Assembly (NCBI RefSeq): GCF_042657165.1
Contig: NZ_JBHSNJ010000013.1
Span: 372,001-436,000, forward strand
Length of the DNA: 64,000 nucleotides
Direction of reading: 5' to 3'
Source of the DNA: Agrilutibacter niabensis
GTDB taxonomy: Bacteria > Pseudomonadota > Gammaproteobacteria > Xanthomonadales > Xanthomonadaceae
Shown: piece by piece, positions 15,955 through 25,705 of the stretch
Position numbering within the stretch: position 1 is the first letter of the stretch
Layout: every line of letters starts with the position of its first letter
Notes under the pieces: generated by a model
Seen by the model: the letters and a program-made list of their open reading frames with translations, nothing else
Databases searched by the model: none
What the model was told of the DNA's origin: nothing
Position numbers and translations under genes: made by a program

Positions 15955-17351
15955 GCCAGCACGGACCAACAGGCACCGATGCCAGCGACCGGGGCGCCGC
16001 AGCCCGGGGCGCCGGTGACGCCGGTCCATGGCCTGTTGTTGCGGCGGCGCGGCCACGACCCGCGCCGCCGATGCTGGTGCTGCTGGCGCTGTGGGCCGCG
16101 CTGGGTCTCGCGGCGAGCACGGGCATCGTGCCCGCGCTGGCATGGCAGGTCGCCGGCGCGGCCTTGGTGCTGGGCGCCGGCCTCGATGCCTGGCGCGTGG
16201 TCCGCGGCGCCACGCCGCAGGTGCAGCGCCGCGTCCCCGACACCTGGCCGATCGGCGTCGAACGCCCGGTGACGTTGACGCTGGATGCCGCGCGCGCGCA
16301 GCAACTCGACGTCTTCGACCTGCACCCGGGCAGCTGGGCGGTGCAAGGGCTGCCGCGCCGGCTGCGCCTGCAGCGCGGCGAGAGCGCGAGCCTGGACTAC
16401 ACCTTGCGCGCCAACGCGCGCGGCGACTTCACCTTCGACGGCGTGCAGCTGCGGCTGCATTCGCCGTGGCGGCTGTGGTGGCAGTCGCGCGTGGCCGGCG
16501 CGCCACAGCGCGTGCGCGTATTCCCCAACTTCGCGCCGCTGGCGCGTTTCGCGATGTTCAGCGCGGAACAGGCCTCGCGCCTGGTCGGTGCGCACGTGAA
16601 GCGGCGACGCGGCGAGGGCACCGACTTCCACCAGATGCGCGAGTACCGCGTGGGCGACAGCCTGCGCCAGATCGACTGGAAGGCGACCGCGCGCGCGCGC
16701 CGTCTGATCTCGCGCGAGTACCAGGACGAGAAGAACCAGCAGCTGGTGCTGATGCTGGATACCGGCCGGCGCCTGCTCGCGCGCGATGGCGAGCTGTCGC
16801 ACTTCGACCACGTGCTGGACGCGTCGCTGGTCGTGTCCTACCTCGCCCTGCGCCAGGGCGATGGCGTCGGCCTGCTGGCCAGCGGCGGCGACAGCGCGTG
16901 GGTGCCGCCGCAACGTGGGGTCGGCGCGATCGACAACCTGCTGCGCGCGACCTACGCGTTGCAGCCCAAGCCGGTCGCCACCGACTTCCTGCAGGCCGCG
17001 ACCGAGCTGCACCTGCGCCAGCGCCGCCGCGCGCTGGTGATGCTGGTGACCAACCTGCGCGACGAGGACATGGACGACCTGCTCGCGGCGGTGCAGATGC
17101 TGCGCAAGCGCCACCTCGTCTGCGTCGCCAGCCTGCGCGAGGATTCGCTCGACGCGACGCTCGCACAGGAGGTGCACGACCTGCCCTCGGCGATCCGCGC
17201 GGGCGCGACCGCGCAGTACCTCGCCCAGCGCAACGCCGCGCACGATGCGCTGCGCAGCCATGGGGTGATGGTGCTGGACGTGCCCTGGAACCAGCTGGCG
17301 GCGGCGCTGGTGGAAAAGTACCTGGCCGTGAAGCGCGACGGACTGCTTTGA
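15951..17351 (+). CDS. DUF58 domain-containing protein (VWA-like, MoxR partner)
   Basis: 466 residues. Two membrane helices near the N-terminus (residues about 40-85), then the DUF58 core with the signature REYRVGDSLRQIDWKATAR and a VWA-like domain starting LVLMLDTGRRLLA. DUF58 proteins are paired with MoxR ATPases and are thought to be the remodelled client or scaffold. It is the last gene of the six-gene run starting at 10393. The start at 15951 overlaps the MoxR stop (ATGA). Confidence 0.93.
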   Translation: MSQHGPTGTDASDRGAAARGAGDAGPWPVVAAARPRPAPPMLVLLALWAALGLAASTGIVPALAWQVAGAALVLGAGLDAWRVVRGATPQVQRRVPDTWPIGVERPVTLTLDAARAQQLDVFDLHPGSWAVQGLPRRLRLQRGESASLDYTLRANARGDFTFDGVQLRLHSPWRLWWQSRVAGAPQRVRVFPNFAPLARFAMFSAEQASRLVGAHVKRRRGEGTDFHQMREYRVGDSLRQIDWKATARARRLISREYQDEKNQQLVLMLDTGRRLLARDGELSHFDHVLDASLVVSYLALRQGDGVGLLASGGDSAWVPPQRGVGAIDNLLRATYALQPKPVATDFLQAATELHLRQRRRALVMLVTNLRDEDMDDLLAAVQMLRKRHLVCVASLREDSLDATLAQEVHDLPSAIRAGATAQYLAQRNAAHDALRSHGVMVLDVPWNQLAAALVEKYLAVKRDGLL

Positions 17352-17481
17352 CGGCGCGGCCCCGTCTGCACATGGTGGTCACGGCGGTGACAACGCACTG
17401 AACGTCGTTCCCCGATGCCCCTTCGCTTCACTGCACAGGCACACCACGCAGTGCGAAATGGCGTCCAGAGAGGGAGACGCC

Positions 17482-17793
17482 ATGGAAAGCCACGTAATCA
17501 CCGCCCGCCGGATCCACCTGGCCTTTGCCGCCGCCGGCATCATCGCGGCCGCGATGCTCGCGGTCACCGTCAAGGTCGGCCAGGACATGGCCAGCTATTT
17601 CGAAGCGACCGTCCTCACCACGGCAGACATGAACACCGCGAGCGCACCCGGATACCCGAATGCAGCGCCGCAAGCGCTGGACACAACGGTAGATCCGGCC
17701 ATCGCGGCCGCAGCTGCGCCGACGGTGGCGACGCGTAACGAGGACGCGGCCGATCTGCGCCTCTCGGATCGTACGGTGGCAGCCGCGCCGTAG
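17482..17793 (+). CDS. Small single-pass membrane protein, unknown
   Basis: 103 residues from the ATG at 17482, which follows an AGGGAGA ribosome binding site. One transmembrane helix near residues 12-33 (LAFAAAGIIAAAMLAVTVKVG), then an Ala/Thr/Pro-rich soluble tail of low complexity. I do not recognise the family. It stands between the DUF58 gene and the convergent cysteine-cluster gene with 130 bases upstream for its own promoter. Confidence 0.55.
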   Translation: MESHVITARRIHLAFAAAGIIAAAMLAVTVKVGQDMASYFEATVLTTADMNTASAPGYPNAAPQALDTTVDPAIAAAAAPTVATRNEDAADLRLSDRTVAAAP

Positions 17794-17820
17794 GCGCGCC
17801 GCCGCCACCGGCGCGGCGAT

Positions 17821-18078
17821 TCAATCCGGGCGCGTGGCGCACTCGAGCGCGTCCAGCGTGGCCATCGCCTCGTCGCGCGAACTCCGGCACATCGCCAGCA
17901 GCGGCCGCAACGACGCGCAGAACGCGGGTCGCTCCGGCTTGCCGAACAGTCGGCAGCGGTAGTCGTCGTCCAGTTGCACGCACGGAATCCCCGCCGGCTT
18001 GCCGTGCGGCATGCCCGGGATCGGCGAGGTGATCGAAGGCGCGATGCAGCACGCGCCGCAGCGGTCGCGGCAGTCCAT
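17821..18078 (-). CDS. YkgJ-family cysteine cluster protein
   Basis: 85 residues with nine cysteines: C3, C7, the CGACC pair C10-C11, then C33, C42, C54, C64 and C80. This CxxxCxxCC pattern is that of the YkgJ/UPF0153 zinc- or iron-binding family, functionally uncharacterised. The ATG at 18078 begins MDCRDRCGACC, fully including the motif. It follows aroE by 12 bases on the same strand and is probably co-transcribed with it. Confidence 0.85.
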   Translation of the reverse strand: MDCRDRCGACCIAPSITSPIPGMPHGKPAGIPCVQLDDDYRCRLFGKPERPAFCASLRPLLAMCRSSRDEAMATLDALECATRPD

Positions 18079-18090
18079 CGTGGGGATGGC

Positions 18091-18936
18091 TCAGTCGGCG
18101 GTGACGAGCAGCGAATCGTGGTCGCGCAGCAGGGCGTAGACCGCGTCGGTTTCCGGACGCACGCGGTGCCAACGCTGGAAGCTTTCCGCCGCCTGTTCGA
18201 CCAGCATGCCCAGGCCATCGATGCAGTTCTGCGCGCGTGCCGAGCGTGCCCAGGCCAGGAAGGGCACCGCGGCCTCGCCGTAGCTCAGGTCCACCGCCGC
18301 CCCGCGCGGCGCCACCAGGTTGATGGGCAGCGACGGGAACGACGCGCTGCGCGCGGCGGACGTCGCGTTGATGACCAGATCGAAGTTGCCCAGCGTGCCC
18401 ACGTCATTGATGTAGCGCGGATGCACGCGGCCGGGCTGGGCCAGCACGTCGGCGAGCGCGTCGGCGCGTTCCGGCGTGCGATTGACGATGTAGAGGTCGC
18501 CGATGCCGGCATCCAGCAACGCGGGCGCGACGCCGCGCGCGGCCCCGCCGGCGCCGATCAGCAGGGTGCGGCGCGCGCGCAGGTCGAGGCCCTGGCGCTC
18601 GGTGAGGTCGCGCACCAGGCCGACGCCGTCGGTGTTGTCGCCCTGCCAGCCGGTGGCGGTGCGGATCAGCGTATTCACCGCGCCCGCGCGCTGCGCGGCT
18701 TCGCTCAGGTAATTGCAGATCTGCGCCGCACGCGTCTTGTGCGGCAGGGTGATGTTGGCGCCGACGCCGCCTTCGGCGGCGAATCCGGCCAGTACCGCAT
18801 CGAAGTCCTCCGGGGCCGCGTCGATCGCGGTGTACTCCAGTGCAATGCCCGTCTCCCGCGCGAAGGCGGCGTGAATGCGCGGCGACAGCGAATGGGCGAC
18901 CGGATGGCCGATGACGGCATAGCGCTGGACGGACAT
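18091..18936 (-). CDS. aroE: Shikimate dehydrogenase
   Basis: 281-residue NADPH-dependent enzyme reducing 3-dehydroshikimate to shikimate on the way to chorismate. Substrate-site motifs: HSLSPRIHAAF, NITLPHKTRA with the catalytic Lys, and GDNTDGVGLVRDL with the catalytic Asp. The nucleotide-binding loop is LLIGAGGAARGVAPALL and the NADP-contact region is IVNRTPERADAL. The start is the ATG at 18936; the longer open frame upstream is arginine-rich. Chorismate made by this pathway is the substrate of the XanB2-like enzyme encoded at 30209-31222. Confidence 0.95.
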   Translation of the reverse strand: MSVQRYAVIGHPVAHSLSPRIHAAFARETGIALEYTAIDAAPEDFDAVLAGFAAEGGVGANITLPHKTRAAQICNYLSEAAQRAGAVNTLIRTATGWQGDNTDGVGLVRDLTERQGLDLRARRTLLIGAGGAARGVAPALLDAGIGDLYIVNRTPERADALADVLAQPGRVHPRYINDVGTLGNFDLVINATSAARSASFPSLPINLVAPRGAAVDLSYGEAAVPFLAWARSARAQNCIDGLGMLVEQAAESFQRWHRVRPETDAVYALLRDHDSLLVTAD

Positions 18937-19116
18937 GGAAGCCTCGCGCGGAAGAAATGACGGTCGGGTACTCAGCGAAACGCGAAGCGCGCAATCGGGC
19001 GGCCTCGTCCGAAGTCTACGCCTGCGGTGCGGAACTGTGCGCCCGCGACGGTTTCGGCGATGGCGGCGAGTCAGCAACTGCGGCACATTGACGCCTCGCT
19101 CACGAAGGAGACTGCG

Positions 19117-20022
19117 ATGCGCCGCCGTTCCACCCTGCTTGCCGGAACCGTTGTCCTGGCGACCGGTCTCGCCCACACCCCGTTCGCCGCGGCCTATCTC
19201 GCCGAATTCGGCATCGAAGGCATGGGCGTGGTGTCGACGCCGGCGTCGGAAGTGCGCGCCAGCATCAGTCCCGACGGCAAGCGCATCGTGTGGGGCAGCA
19301 CCGATCGTGCCGGCGGCACCGGCGGCTGGGACCTATGGCAGGCCACGCTGAAGCAGGGCCGCTGGCAGGATGCGCAGCCGCTGCCGATCAATTCCAGGGC
19401 GAACGACTTCGATCCGGCGTTCAGCGCCGATGGGCGCTGGCTGTACTTCTTCTCCAACCGCGAAGGCGGCCTCGGCGGCGACGATCTGTATCGCGTCGCG
19501 GTGCGCGGCGATGGCGGTTTCGGCGCGGTGGAAAACCTCGGTCCCGGCGTCAATGGCGAGGGCGACGAATGGGCGCCCGCGCCGAGCCCCGATGGCGCGG
19601 CGCTGCTGTTTGCCAGCGATGGTTTCGGCGGCGCGGGCCGGCACGACCTGTTCGTCGCGCGCTGGGATGGCGGCGCATTCAGCGGGCGCAAGCCGGTGCC
19701 GGGCGTGAACACGCGCAACGACGAGTTCGACGCGGCGTGGCTCGACGGCGGCAAGGCGATCGTGTTCACGCGTTCGGCCAACAGCGACGACCAGCCGATG
19801 CAGCTGTTCGTCGCGCAGTGCGACGGCAAGCGCTACGCCGATGCGGCGCCGCTCAAGTTGTCGTTCAACACCGCCGAGGCGTGGACGCTGGGGCCGGCGA
19901 TCGACTGGAACAAGCCGGGCGAACTGCTGGTCACCGGCCAGGCGAAGGCACCCAAGGCCGGCAAGCTGGATATCTACCGGATGAAGGCACCGGTGGTGAC
20001 CGGCAAGCCGGGCTGCGTGTAG
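19117..20022 (+). CDS. Secreted TolB/PD40-type beta-propeller protein
   Basis: 301 residues. N-terminal signal peptide (MRRRSTLLAGTVVLATGLAHTPFAAA) and then WD40-like PD40 repeats: RASISPDGKRIVWGS, DPAFSADGRWLYFFSNREGG, APAPSPDGAALLFASDGFGG, DAAWLDGGKAIVFTRS. Such propellers are periplasmic or secreted scaffolds of uncertain partner. A clear AAGGAG site precedes the ATG at 19117; the frame extends to 19027 but that stretch has no signal-peptide features. It stands alone, divergent from aroE, and is followed by a REP-like repeat. Confidence 0.82.
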   Translation: MRRRSTLLAGTVVLATGLAHTPFAAAYLAEFGIEGMGVVSTPASEVRASISPDGKRIVWGSTDRAGGTGGWDLWQATLKQGRWQDAQPLPINSRANDFDPAFSADGRWLYFFSNREGGLGGDDLYRVAVRGDGGFGAVENLGPGVNGEGDEWAPAPSPDGAALLFASDGFGGAGRHDLFVARWDGGAFSGRKPVPGVNTRNDEFDAAWLDGGKAIVFTRSANSDDQPMQLFVAQCDGKRYADAAPLKLSFNTAEAWTLGPAIDWNKPGELLVTGQAKAPKAGKLDIYRMKAPVVTGKPGCV

Positions 20023-20041
20023 ATCCGGCAGATGCGGAACC

Positions 20042-20160
20042 TCCCTCTTCCTCGTGCGGGAGAGGGAACGCGTTGCGAGCACAGCAGGGTGAGGGACGTG
20101 GCGGGAAGCTGCCCCTCATCCGCCCTTCGGGCACCTTCTCCCCGCGAGCGGGGAGAAGGA
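20042..20160. repeat. Intergenic REP-like palindromic repeat, copy 2
   Basis: Between the propeller gene and hemB (convergent) lie two palindromes: one around 20043-20067 (CCCTCTTCC ... GGGAGAGGG) and CCTTCTCCCCG / CGGGGAGAAGG at 20134-20159. The CGGGCACCTTCTCCCCGCG segment and the GCAGGGTGAGGG stretch recur near copy 1 at 3150-3220, showing a dispersed repeat family. It may also end transcription from both sides. Confidence 0.6.
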
Positions 20161-20170
20161 CGGGTGTGGA

Positions 20171-21163
<993 letters not shown>

Positions 21164-21177
21164 GGCGCGGAATTGTA
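21164..21177 (-). promoter_or_regulatory. -10-like box close to the hemB start
   Basis: On the minus strand TACAAT (21177-21172) lies eight bases before the hemB ATG. Transcription would start within one or two bases of the start codon, again without a ribosome binding site. Confidence 0.35.
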
Positions 21178-21326
21178 CGCCCGGGCTGCGGGGCGATTGG
21201 CCGCGACCGGGAAACAGCACGGTTTATGCATGGCGTGGCGCGGCGAAGGGCAGCGTGCCCGTCAACGCTCCGGGAACGCACGAAGGCGCACACTGCCGCC
21301 GCGCCAACCACCACGGAGGTCCCGCC

Positions 21327-21653
21327 ATGAACATCCGCGATCCCGGCCGTCGCCGCTTCCTGGGCCTGACCGCCACCATCGCCGTGCTCCCGCTGGTACC
21401 CGGGTTGCCAGCGACCGCTGCTCCCGCAAAGCTGCCGAAGCTGACCGACGCCAATCCGGTCGCCAAGGGCCTGGGCTACAGCGAGAACGCCGCCAGCGTG
21501 AAGCACGCGATGTACAAGCCCGGCAGCACCTGCGCGAACTGCGCCCAGTTCAAGCCCGTTGCCGGCGACGCCGCCTATGGCCTGTGCACGCTGTTTCCGC
21601 AGAACACGGTGGCGAGCAAGGGCTGGTGCAGCGCGTGGGCGAAGAAGGCGTGA
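21327..21653 (+). CDS. High-potential iron-sulfur protein (HiPIP)
   Basis: 108 residues. A twin-arginine signal (GRRRFLGLTATIAVLPLVPG) directs folded export to the periplasm. The mature part has the four cluster cysteines in CANCAQF, YGLCTLFP and KGWCSAWAKKA, the HiPIP arrangement that binds one 4Fe-4S cluster and carries electrons. The ATG at 21327 follows an ACGGAGG ribosome binding site. It stands alone, convergent with cysA. Confidence 0.93.
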   Translation: MNIRDPGRRRFLGLTATIAVLPLVPGLPATAAPAKLPKLTDANPVAKGLGYSENAASVKHAMYKPGSTCANCAQFKPVAGDAAYGLCTLFPQNTVASKGWCSAWAKKA

Positions 21654-21682
21654 GCCGTTATTAGCCCGCGCCAGGCGCGGGC

Positions 21683-22729
21683 TCAGGCCGGATAGACGCG
21701 GTAGCGCAGCGGGGCCACCGCAACCGCTTGGCCGACGGCAGGGGTCTCCACGTCGGGGGTGGCGGCGAAGTCGAGTTCCAGCGGCCGCGCCTGGCCTTCG
21801 ACCTCGAGCTCGAGGGTGATGCGGTCGGCCAGGCGGTGGGCCGCCACGACGCGTGCCGGCCAGCCGGCGTTGGCGTTGGCGTGGGCGATGGCGAGATCGT
21901 GCGGCCGCACGTACAGGCGCGCCACGCCGTCGTGCTGGTCGGTGGCGAAGGCCTGCGATTGACCGGCTGCGACGAAGCGGCCGCCGTCCACGCGGCCTTC
22001 GAGCGCGTTGGCGCGGCCGATGAAATCGAACACGTATTCCGACGCCGGCGCACTGTAGATCTCGTCGGGTGTGCCGACCTGCTCGATGCGGCCTTCGCGC
22101 AGCACCACGACGCGGTCCGCCAACTCCAACGCCTCCTCCTGGTCGTGGGTGACGAACAGCGTGGTCTGCCCCGTCTGTTCGTGCAGTCGGCGCAGCCAGC
22201 GCCTCAGGTCGATGCGGACCTTGGCATCGAGCGCGCCGAAGGGTTCGTCCAGCAGCAGCACGGTGGGGTCGATCGCGAGCGCGCGCGCGAGGGCGACGCG
22301 TTGGCGCTGGCCGCCGGACAACTGCTCCGGATAGCGCGCGCCCAGTTCGGCGAGCTGGATCAGCGACAGCAATTCGTCCACGCGCTTCCTGATCGTCGCC
22401 TTGCCGGGCCGCTTCGAGCGCGGGCGGCTGCGCAGGCCGAAGGCGATGTTCTCGGCGACGGTCATGTGCTTGAACAGCGCGTAGTGCTGGAAGACGAAGC
22501 CGACGTTGCGCTCGCGCAGGCTCAGGCGCGTGGCATCGGTGTCGCCGAACAGCACCTGTCCGCTGTCGGCGTGCAGCAGGCCGGCGATCACGCGCAGCAG
22601 CGTGGTCTTGCCCGAACCGGAGGGCCCGAGCAGGGCGACGAGTTCGCCCGATGCGATGTCGAGGTCGACCGCGTCGAGCGCCGCGACGTCGCTGTAGCGC
22701 TTGCTGAGCTGGCGGATGTGCAGGTCCAT
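21683..22729 (-). CDS. cysA: Sulfate/thiosulfate ABC transporter ATP-binding protein CysA
   Basis: 348 residues from the ATG at 22729, where the family alignment begins (MDLHIRQLSKRY). Walker A GPSGSGKTT, Q-loop FVFQHYALFKHMTV, signature LSGGQRQRVALARALA, Walker B LLLDEPFGALD, switch His VTHDQEEAL and a C-terminal regulatory domain (RLYVRPHDLAIA). It energises sulfate import with CysT and CysW. An alternative start at 22846 adds 39 residues and has a much better ribosome binding site (GGAGG, six bases) directly after the small ORF at 22847-22927; which start is used is open. Confidence 0.9.
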   Translation of the reverse strand: MDLHIRQLSKRYSDVAALDAVDLDIASGELVALLGPSGSGKTTLLRVIAGLLHADSGQVLFGDTDATRLSLRERNVGFVFQHYALFKHMTVAENIAFGLRSRPRSKRPGKATIRKRVDELLSLIQLAELGARYPEQLSGGQRQRVALARALAIDPTVLLLDEPFGALDAKVRIDLRRWLRRLHEQTGQTTLFVTHDQEEALELADRVVVLREGRIEQVGTPDEIYSAPASEYVFDFIGRANALEGRVDGGRFVAAGQSQAFATDQHDGVARLYVRPHDLAIAHANANAGWPARVVAAHRLADRITLELEVEGQARPLELDFAATPDVETPAVGQAVAVAPLRYRVYPA

Positions 22730-22846
22730 CCCGCGCGGATGCCTCGAGGAAACGGGGCCATCATGACCGATCACCGGCGCACCGGGCACCACGCCGGAAT
22801 TTCGCGGCGATCTTGCCCTCTCGAAATCAACTCGAACAACGTTCAT

Positions 22847-22927
22847 TCAATGCCTCCGCGCTGCCGCAGCAAACAGGCAGCGAACATGTATCACCATCGC
22901 CCCGGCCGGGGTTGTGCCGGTGCCCAT
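22847..22927 (-). CDS. Tiny 26-residue ORF coupling cysW to cysA
   Basis: A 26-codon ORF (begins MGTGTTPAG, ends AAARRH) starts at the ATG that directly abuts the cysW stop (TGAATG) and ends at another TGAATG that abuts the upstream cysA start at 22846. Both junctions share CGGAGGCATTGAATG, so each restart has the same GGAGG site six bases before ATG, and the peptide ends RRH just as CysW does. It looks like a duplicated restart junction. No homology is recognised; translation is inferred from layout only. Confidence 0.4.
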   Translation of the reverse strand: MGTGTTPAGAMVIHVRCLFAAAARRH

Positions 22928-23788
22928 TCAATGCCTCCGGTGCGTTTTCGCGAGGGCATCGCCGTGCCTGGCCTCGAGCCAGAACTTGATGACCAGGGTC
23001 ACCAGCGCCAGCCCACTCAATAGCGACGCCGCCGCGAACGCCGCGGTGCTGTCGAACTCGTTGTAGAGGATCTCGATGTGCAGCGGCAGCGTGTTGGTGA
23101 GTCCGCGGATATGCCCCGACACCACCGACACCGCGCCGAACTCGCCCATCGCGCGCGCGCCGCACAGGAGCACGCCGTAGAGCAGGCCCCACTTGATGTT
23201 GGGCAAGGTCACGCGGCGGAACATGGTCCACGCGCCGGCGCCGAGCGAACGCGCGGCGAGTTCCTCGTCGGCGCCCTGCTGCTGCATCAGCGGGATCAGC
23301 TCGCGCACCACGAACGGGAAGGTGATGAACAAGGTCGCCAGCACGATGCCGGGGCGCGCGAACAGGATCTTGACGTCCCAGGCTTCGAGCAGCGCCGCGA
23401 ACCAGCCATGCGTCGTGCTGAACAGCAGCACCAGGCACAGGCCCGCGACCACCGGCGACACCGCGAACGGCAGGTCGATCAGCGCGAGCAGCATGCGCTT
23501 GCCGCGGAACTCGAAGCGGGTCACCGCCCACGCCATCAGCATGCCGAACACCGCGTTGACCGGGATGACGATCGCCGCGGTGAACAGCGTGAGCTTCAAC
23601 GCCGAGATCGCATCGGGTTCGCGCAGTGCCGCCCACCAGGCGCGGAAGCCGTCGCCGAAGGCGGCGCCGACGACCATCAGCAGCGGCAGCACGACCAGCC
23701 CGAGCATGATCAGCACGGCGAGCGCGATCAGCAGCGTGCGCAGCCACAGCGGTTCGTGCAGGACGTCGGGATTGCGTGCGTCAGGCAT
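22928..23788 (-). CDS. cysW: Sulfate ABC transporter permease CysW
   Basis: 286 residues with six membrane helices and the permease EAA loop ELAARSLGAGAWTMFRRVTLPNIKWGLLYG, the contact to CysA. It ends in THRRH at a TGA that forms the TGAATG restart with the tiny ORF downstream. The start at 23788 overlaps cysT by eight bases. CysT and CysW form the membrane channel for sulfate and thiosulfate. Confidence 0.95.
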   Translation of the reverse strand: MPDARNPDVLHEPLWLRTLLIALAVLIMLGLVVLPLLMVVGAAFGDGFRAWWAALREPDAISALKLTLFTAAIVIPVNAVFGMLMAWAVTRFEFRGKRMLLALIDLPFAVSPVVAGLCLVLLFSTTHGWFAALLEAWDVKILFARPGIVLATLFITFPFVVRELIPLMQQQGADEELAARSLGAGAWTMFRRVTLPNIKWGLLYGVLLCGARAMGEFGAVSVVSGHIRGLTNTLPLHIEILYNEFDSTAAFAAASLLSGLALVTLVIKFWLEARHGDALAKTHRRH

Positions 23789-24647
23789 GTTGTTTCTCCC
23801 GGCGCTCGTGCGCGAACAGCGACGGGATCGCGTTGATCGCCAGCAGGCACACGAACGACGCCGCCAGCAGCAGCGCGGCGATGGCGATCGCGCCGTTGTA
23901 GTCGTATTCCTCCAGGCGGATGGTGATCAGCAGCGGCGCGATCTCGGTCGTGTACGGCTTGTTGCCGGCGATGAAGATCACCGAGCCGTACTCGCCGAGC
24001 GCGCGCGCGAAGGCGAGCGAGAAGCCGGTCAGCAGCGCCGGCAGCAGTTCGGGCAGGATCACGCGGCGCAGCGTGGTGAAGCGCGAGGCGCCCAGCGATG
24101 CGGCGGCCTCCTCCTGTTCGTGGCCGAGCGCCTCCAGCACGGGCTGCACCGTGCGCACGGCGAAGGGCAGGCCGATGAACACCAGGGCGATGACAATGCC
24201 GACCGGCGTGTAGGCGATCTTCAGTCCCGCCGCTTCGGCGAACCGTCCGACCCAGCCGTTGCCGGAATAGATTGCGGTCAGGGCGATGCCGGCGACGGCC
24301 GTGGGCAGCGCGAACGGCAGGTCGACCAGGGCGTCGAGCACGCGCCGGCCGGGAAAGCGGTAGCGCACCAGCACCCAGGCCACGACGGCGCCGGCCACGA
24401 GGGCGAGCAGCGCCGCCACCAGTGCGGCGCCGAAGCTGAGCTTGAGCGCCGCCTGCACGCGCGGATCATGGATAGCGCGCAACCATCCGTCGCTGCCGAG
24501 CCCGGCCGCGCGCACGGCCAGCGCGAGCAGCGGCAGCAGCACCACCATGCCGAGCCAGGCCATGCCCAGGCCCAGGCTCAGGCCGAAGGCGGGCAGCGGG
24601 CGGCGGCTGCGGAACGGAATCAGCGAGGGCAGGACGGCGGAGGCCAT
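23781..24647 (-). CDS. cysT: Sulfate ABC transporter permease CysT (CysU)
   Basis: 288 residues, six helices, with the EAA loop EEAAASLGASRFTTLRRVILPELLPALLTG and the family segment GEYGSVIFIAGNKPYTTEIAPLLI, which is characteristic of CysT. It follows the sulfate-binding protein gene by 25 bases and overlaps cysW. Start ATG at 24647; the first 20 residues are cytoplasmic. Confidence 0.95.
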   Translation of the reverse strand: MASAVLPSLIPFRSRRPLPAFGLSLGLGMAWLGMVVLLPLLALAVRAAGLGSDGWLRAIHDPRVQAALKLSFGAALVAALLALVAGAVVAWVLVRYRFPGRRVLDALVDLPFALPTAVAGIALTAIYSGNGWVGRFAEAAGLKIAYTPVGIVIALVFIGLPFAVRTVQPVLEALGHEQEEAAASLGASRFTTLRRVILPELLPALLTGFSLAFARALGEYGSVIFIAGNKPYTTEIAPLLITIRLEEYDYNGAIAIAALLLAASFVCLLAINAIPSLFAHERREKQHA

Positions 24648-24672
24648 GGCGTTCGAGGCGGGCGCGCGGCGC

Positions 24673-25689
24673 TCACTTCGGCTGGTAGATCCGGTCGAAG
24701 AACCCGTCGTCGGCGAAGTGCTCCGCCTGCGCCTTCTTCCAGCCGCCGAAGGCTTCGTCGATCGTCACCTGCGCCACCTTGGGAAAGCGCGCCAGTTCGG
24801 CCGGGCTGAGCTTGTCGGGTTCGGCCGGACGGTAGAAATGCCGGGCCGCCAGGCGCTGGCCTTCCGGCGAATACAGGAAGCGCAGGTAGGCCTCGGCCTG
24901 CTTGCGCGTGCCGTGCCTGGCGACGTTCTTGTCGACCCACGCCACCGGCGGTTCCGCGCGGATGCTGATCGACGGCACCACGACCTCGAACTTGCCGCGC
25001 GTGTCCGGCTGCGCCTGGGTCAGCAGCGCTTCGTTCTCCCAGGCGATCAGCACGTCGCCGATGCCGCGTTCGACGAAGGTGGTCGTCGCGCCGCGCGCGC
25101 CCGTGTCGAGCACCGGCACGTTCCTGAACAACCGGGTGAGGTAGTCGACGACCTTGCCGCCGTCGCGGTACTCCTTCGACGCCCACGCCCACGCGGCGAG
25201 GTAGTTCCAGCGCGCGCCGCCGGAGGTCTTCGGATTCGGCGTGATCACGCCGACACCGGGCTTGGTCAGGTCGCTCCAGTCCTTGATGCCTTTCGGATTG
25301 CCCTTGCGCACCAGGAACACGATCGTCGAGGTGTACGGTGCGCTGTTGTGCGGCAGCCGCGATTGCCAGTTCGCCGGCAGCAGCTTGCCGTTGCGGGCGA
25401 TCGCATCGATGTCGGCGGCGAGCGCGAGCGTGACCACGTCGGCCTCGAGGCCGTCGATCACCGCGCGGGCCTGCTTGCCGGAACCGCCGTGCGAGGCGCG
25501 GACGTTGAGCGTCTCGCCGGTGTCCTGCTTCCATTTCGCGGCAAACGCCCGGTCGACATCGGAGTAGAACTCCCGCGTCGGATCGTAGGAGACGTTGAGC
25601 AGTTCGACGTCTTTCGCTACTGCGCCGCCGGAGAGCAGGGCCAGGGCCAGCAAGGCGGAGCGCAGGGCGGTGCGAAGCGTGGGGGTCAT
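24673..25689 (-). CDS. sbp: Periplasmic sulfate-binding protein
   Basis: 338 residues with a signal peptide (ALRSALLALALLSGGAVA) and the sulfate-binding family landmarks LLNVSYDPTREFY, SHGGSGKQARAVIDGLEADVVTLALA, ITPNPKTSGGARWNYLAAWAWA and GIGDVLIAWENEA. It delivers sulfate or thiosulfate to CysTWA. It starts 16 bases after the porin stop and precedes cysT, so the five genes form one operon. Confidence 0.94.
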   Translation of the reverse strand: MTPTLRTALRSALLALALLSGGAVAKDVELLNVSYDPTREFYSDVDRAFAAKWKQDTGETLNVRASHGGSGKQARAVIDGLEADVVTLALAADIDAIARNGKLLPANWQSRLPHNSAPYTSTIVFLVRKGNPKGIKDWSDLTKPGVGVITPNPKTSGGARWNYLAAWAWASKEYRDGGKVVDYLTRLFRNVPVLDTGARGATTTFVERGIGDVLIAWENEALLTQAQPDTRGKFEVVVPSISIRAEPPVAWVDKNVARHGTRKQAEAYLRFLYSPEGQRLAARHFYRPAEPDKLSPAELARFPKVAQVTIDEAFGGWKKAQAEHFADDGFFDRIYQPK

Positions 25690-25705
25690 CGGGTTGCCTG
25701 TGGGG

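Noticed and set aside
21663..21683. AGCCCGCGC/GCGCGGGCT hairpin between the HiPIP gene and cysA
   Set aside because: It partly overlaps the cysA stop and lacks a T-tract on either strand; not called as a terminator.
22730..22846. 39-residue N-terminal extension of CysA
   Set aside because: Kept only as an alternative start: the family alignment begins at 22729, although the upstream ribosome binding site is stronger.
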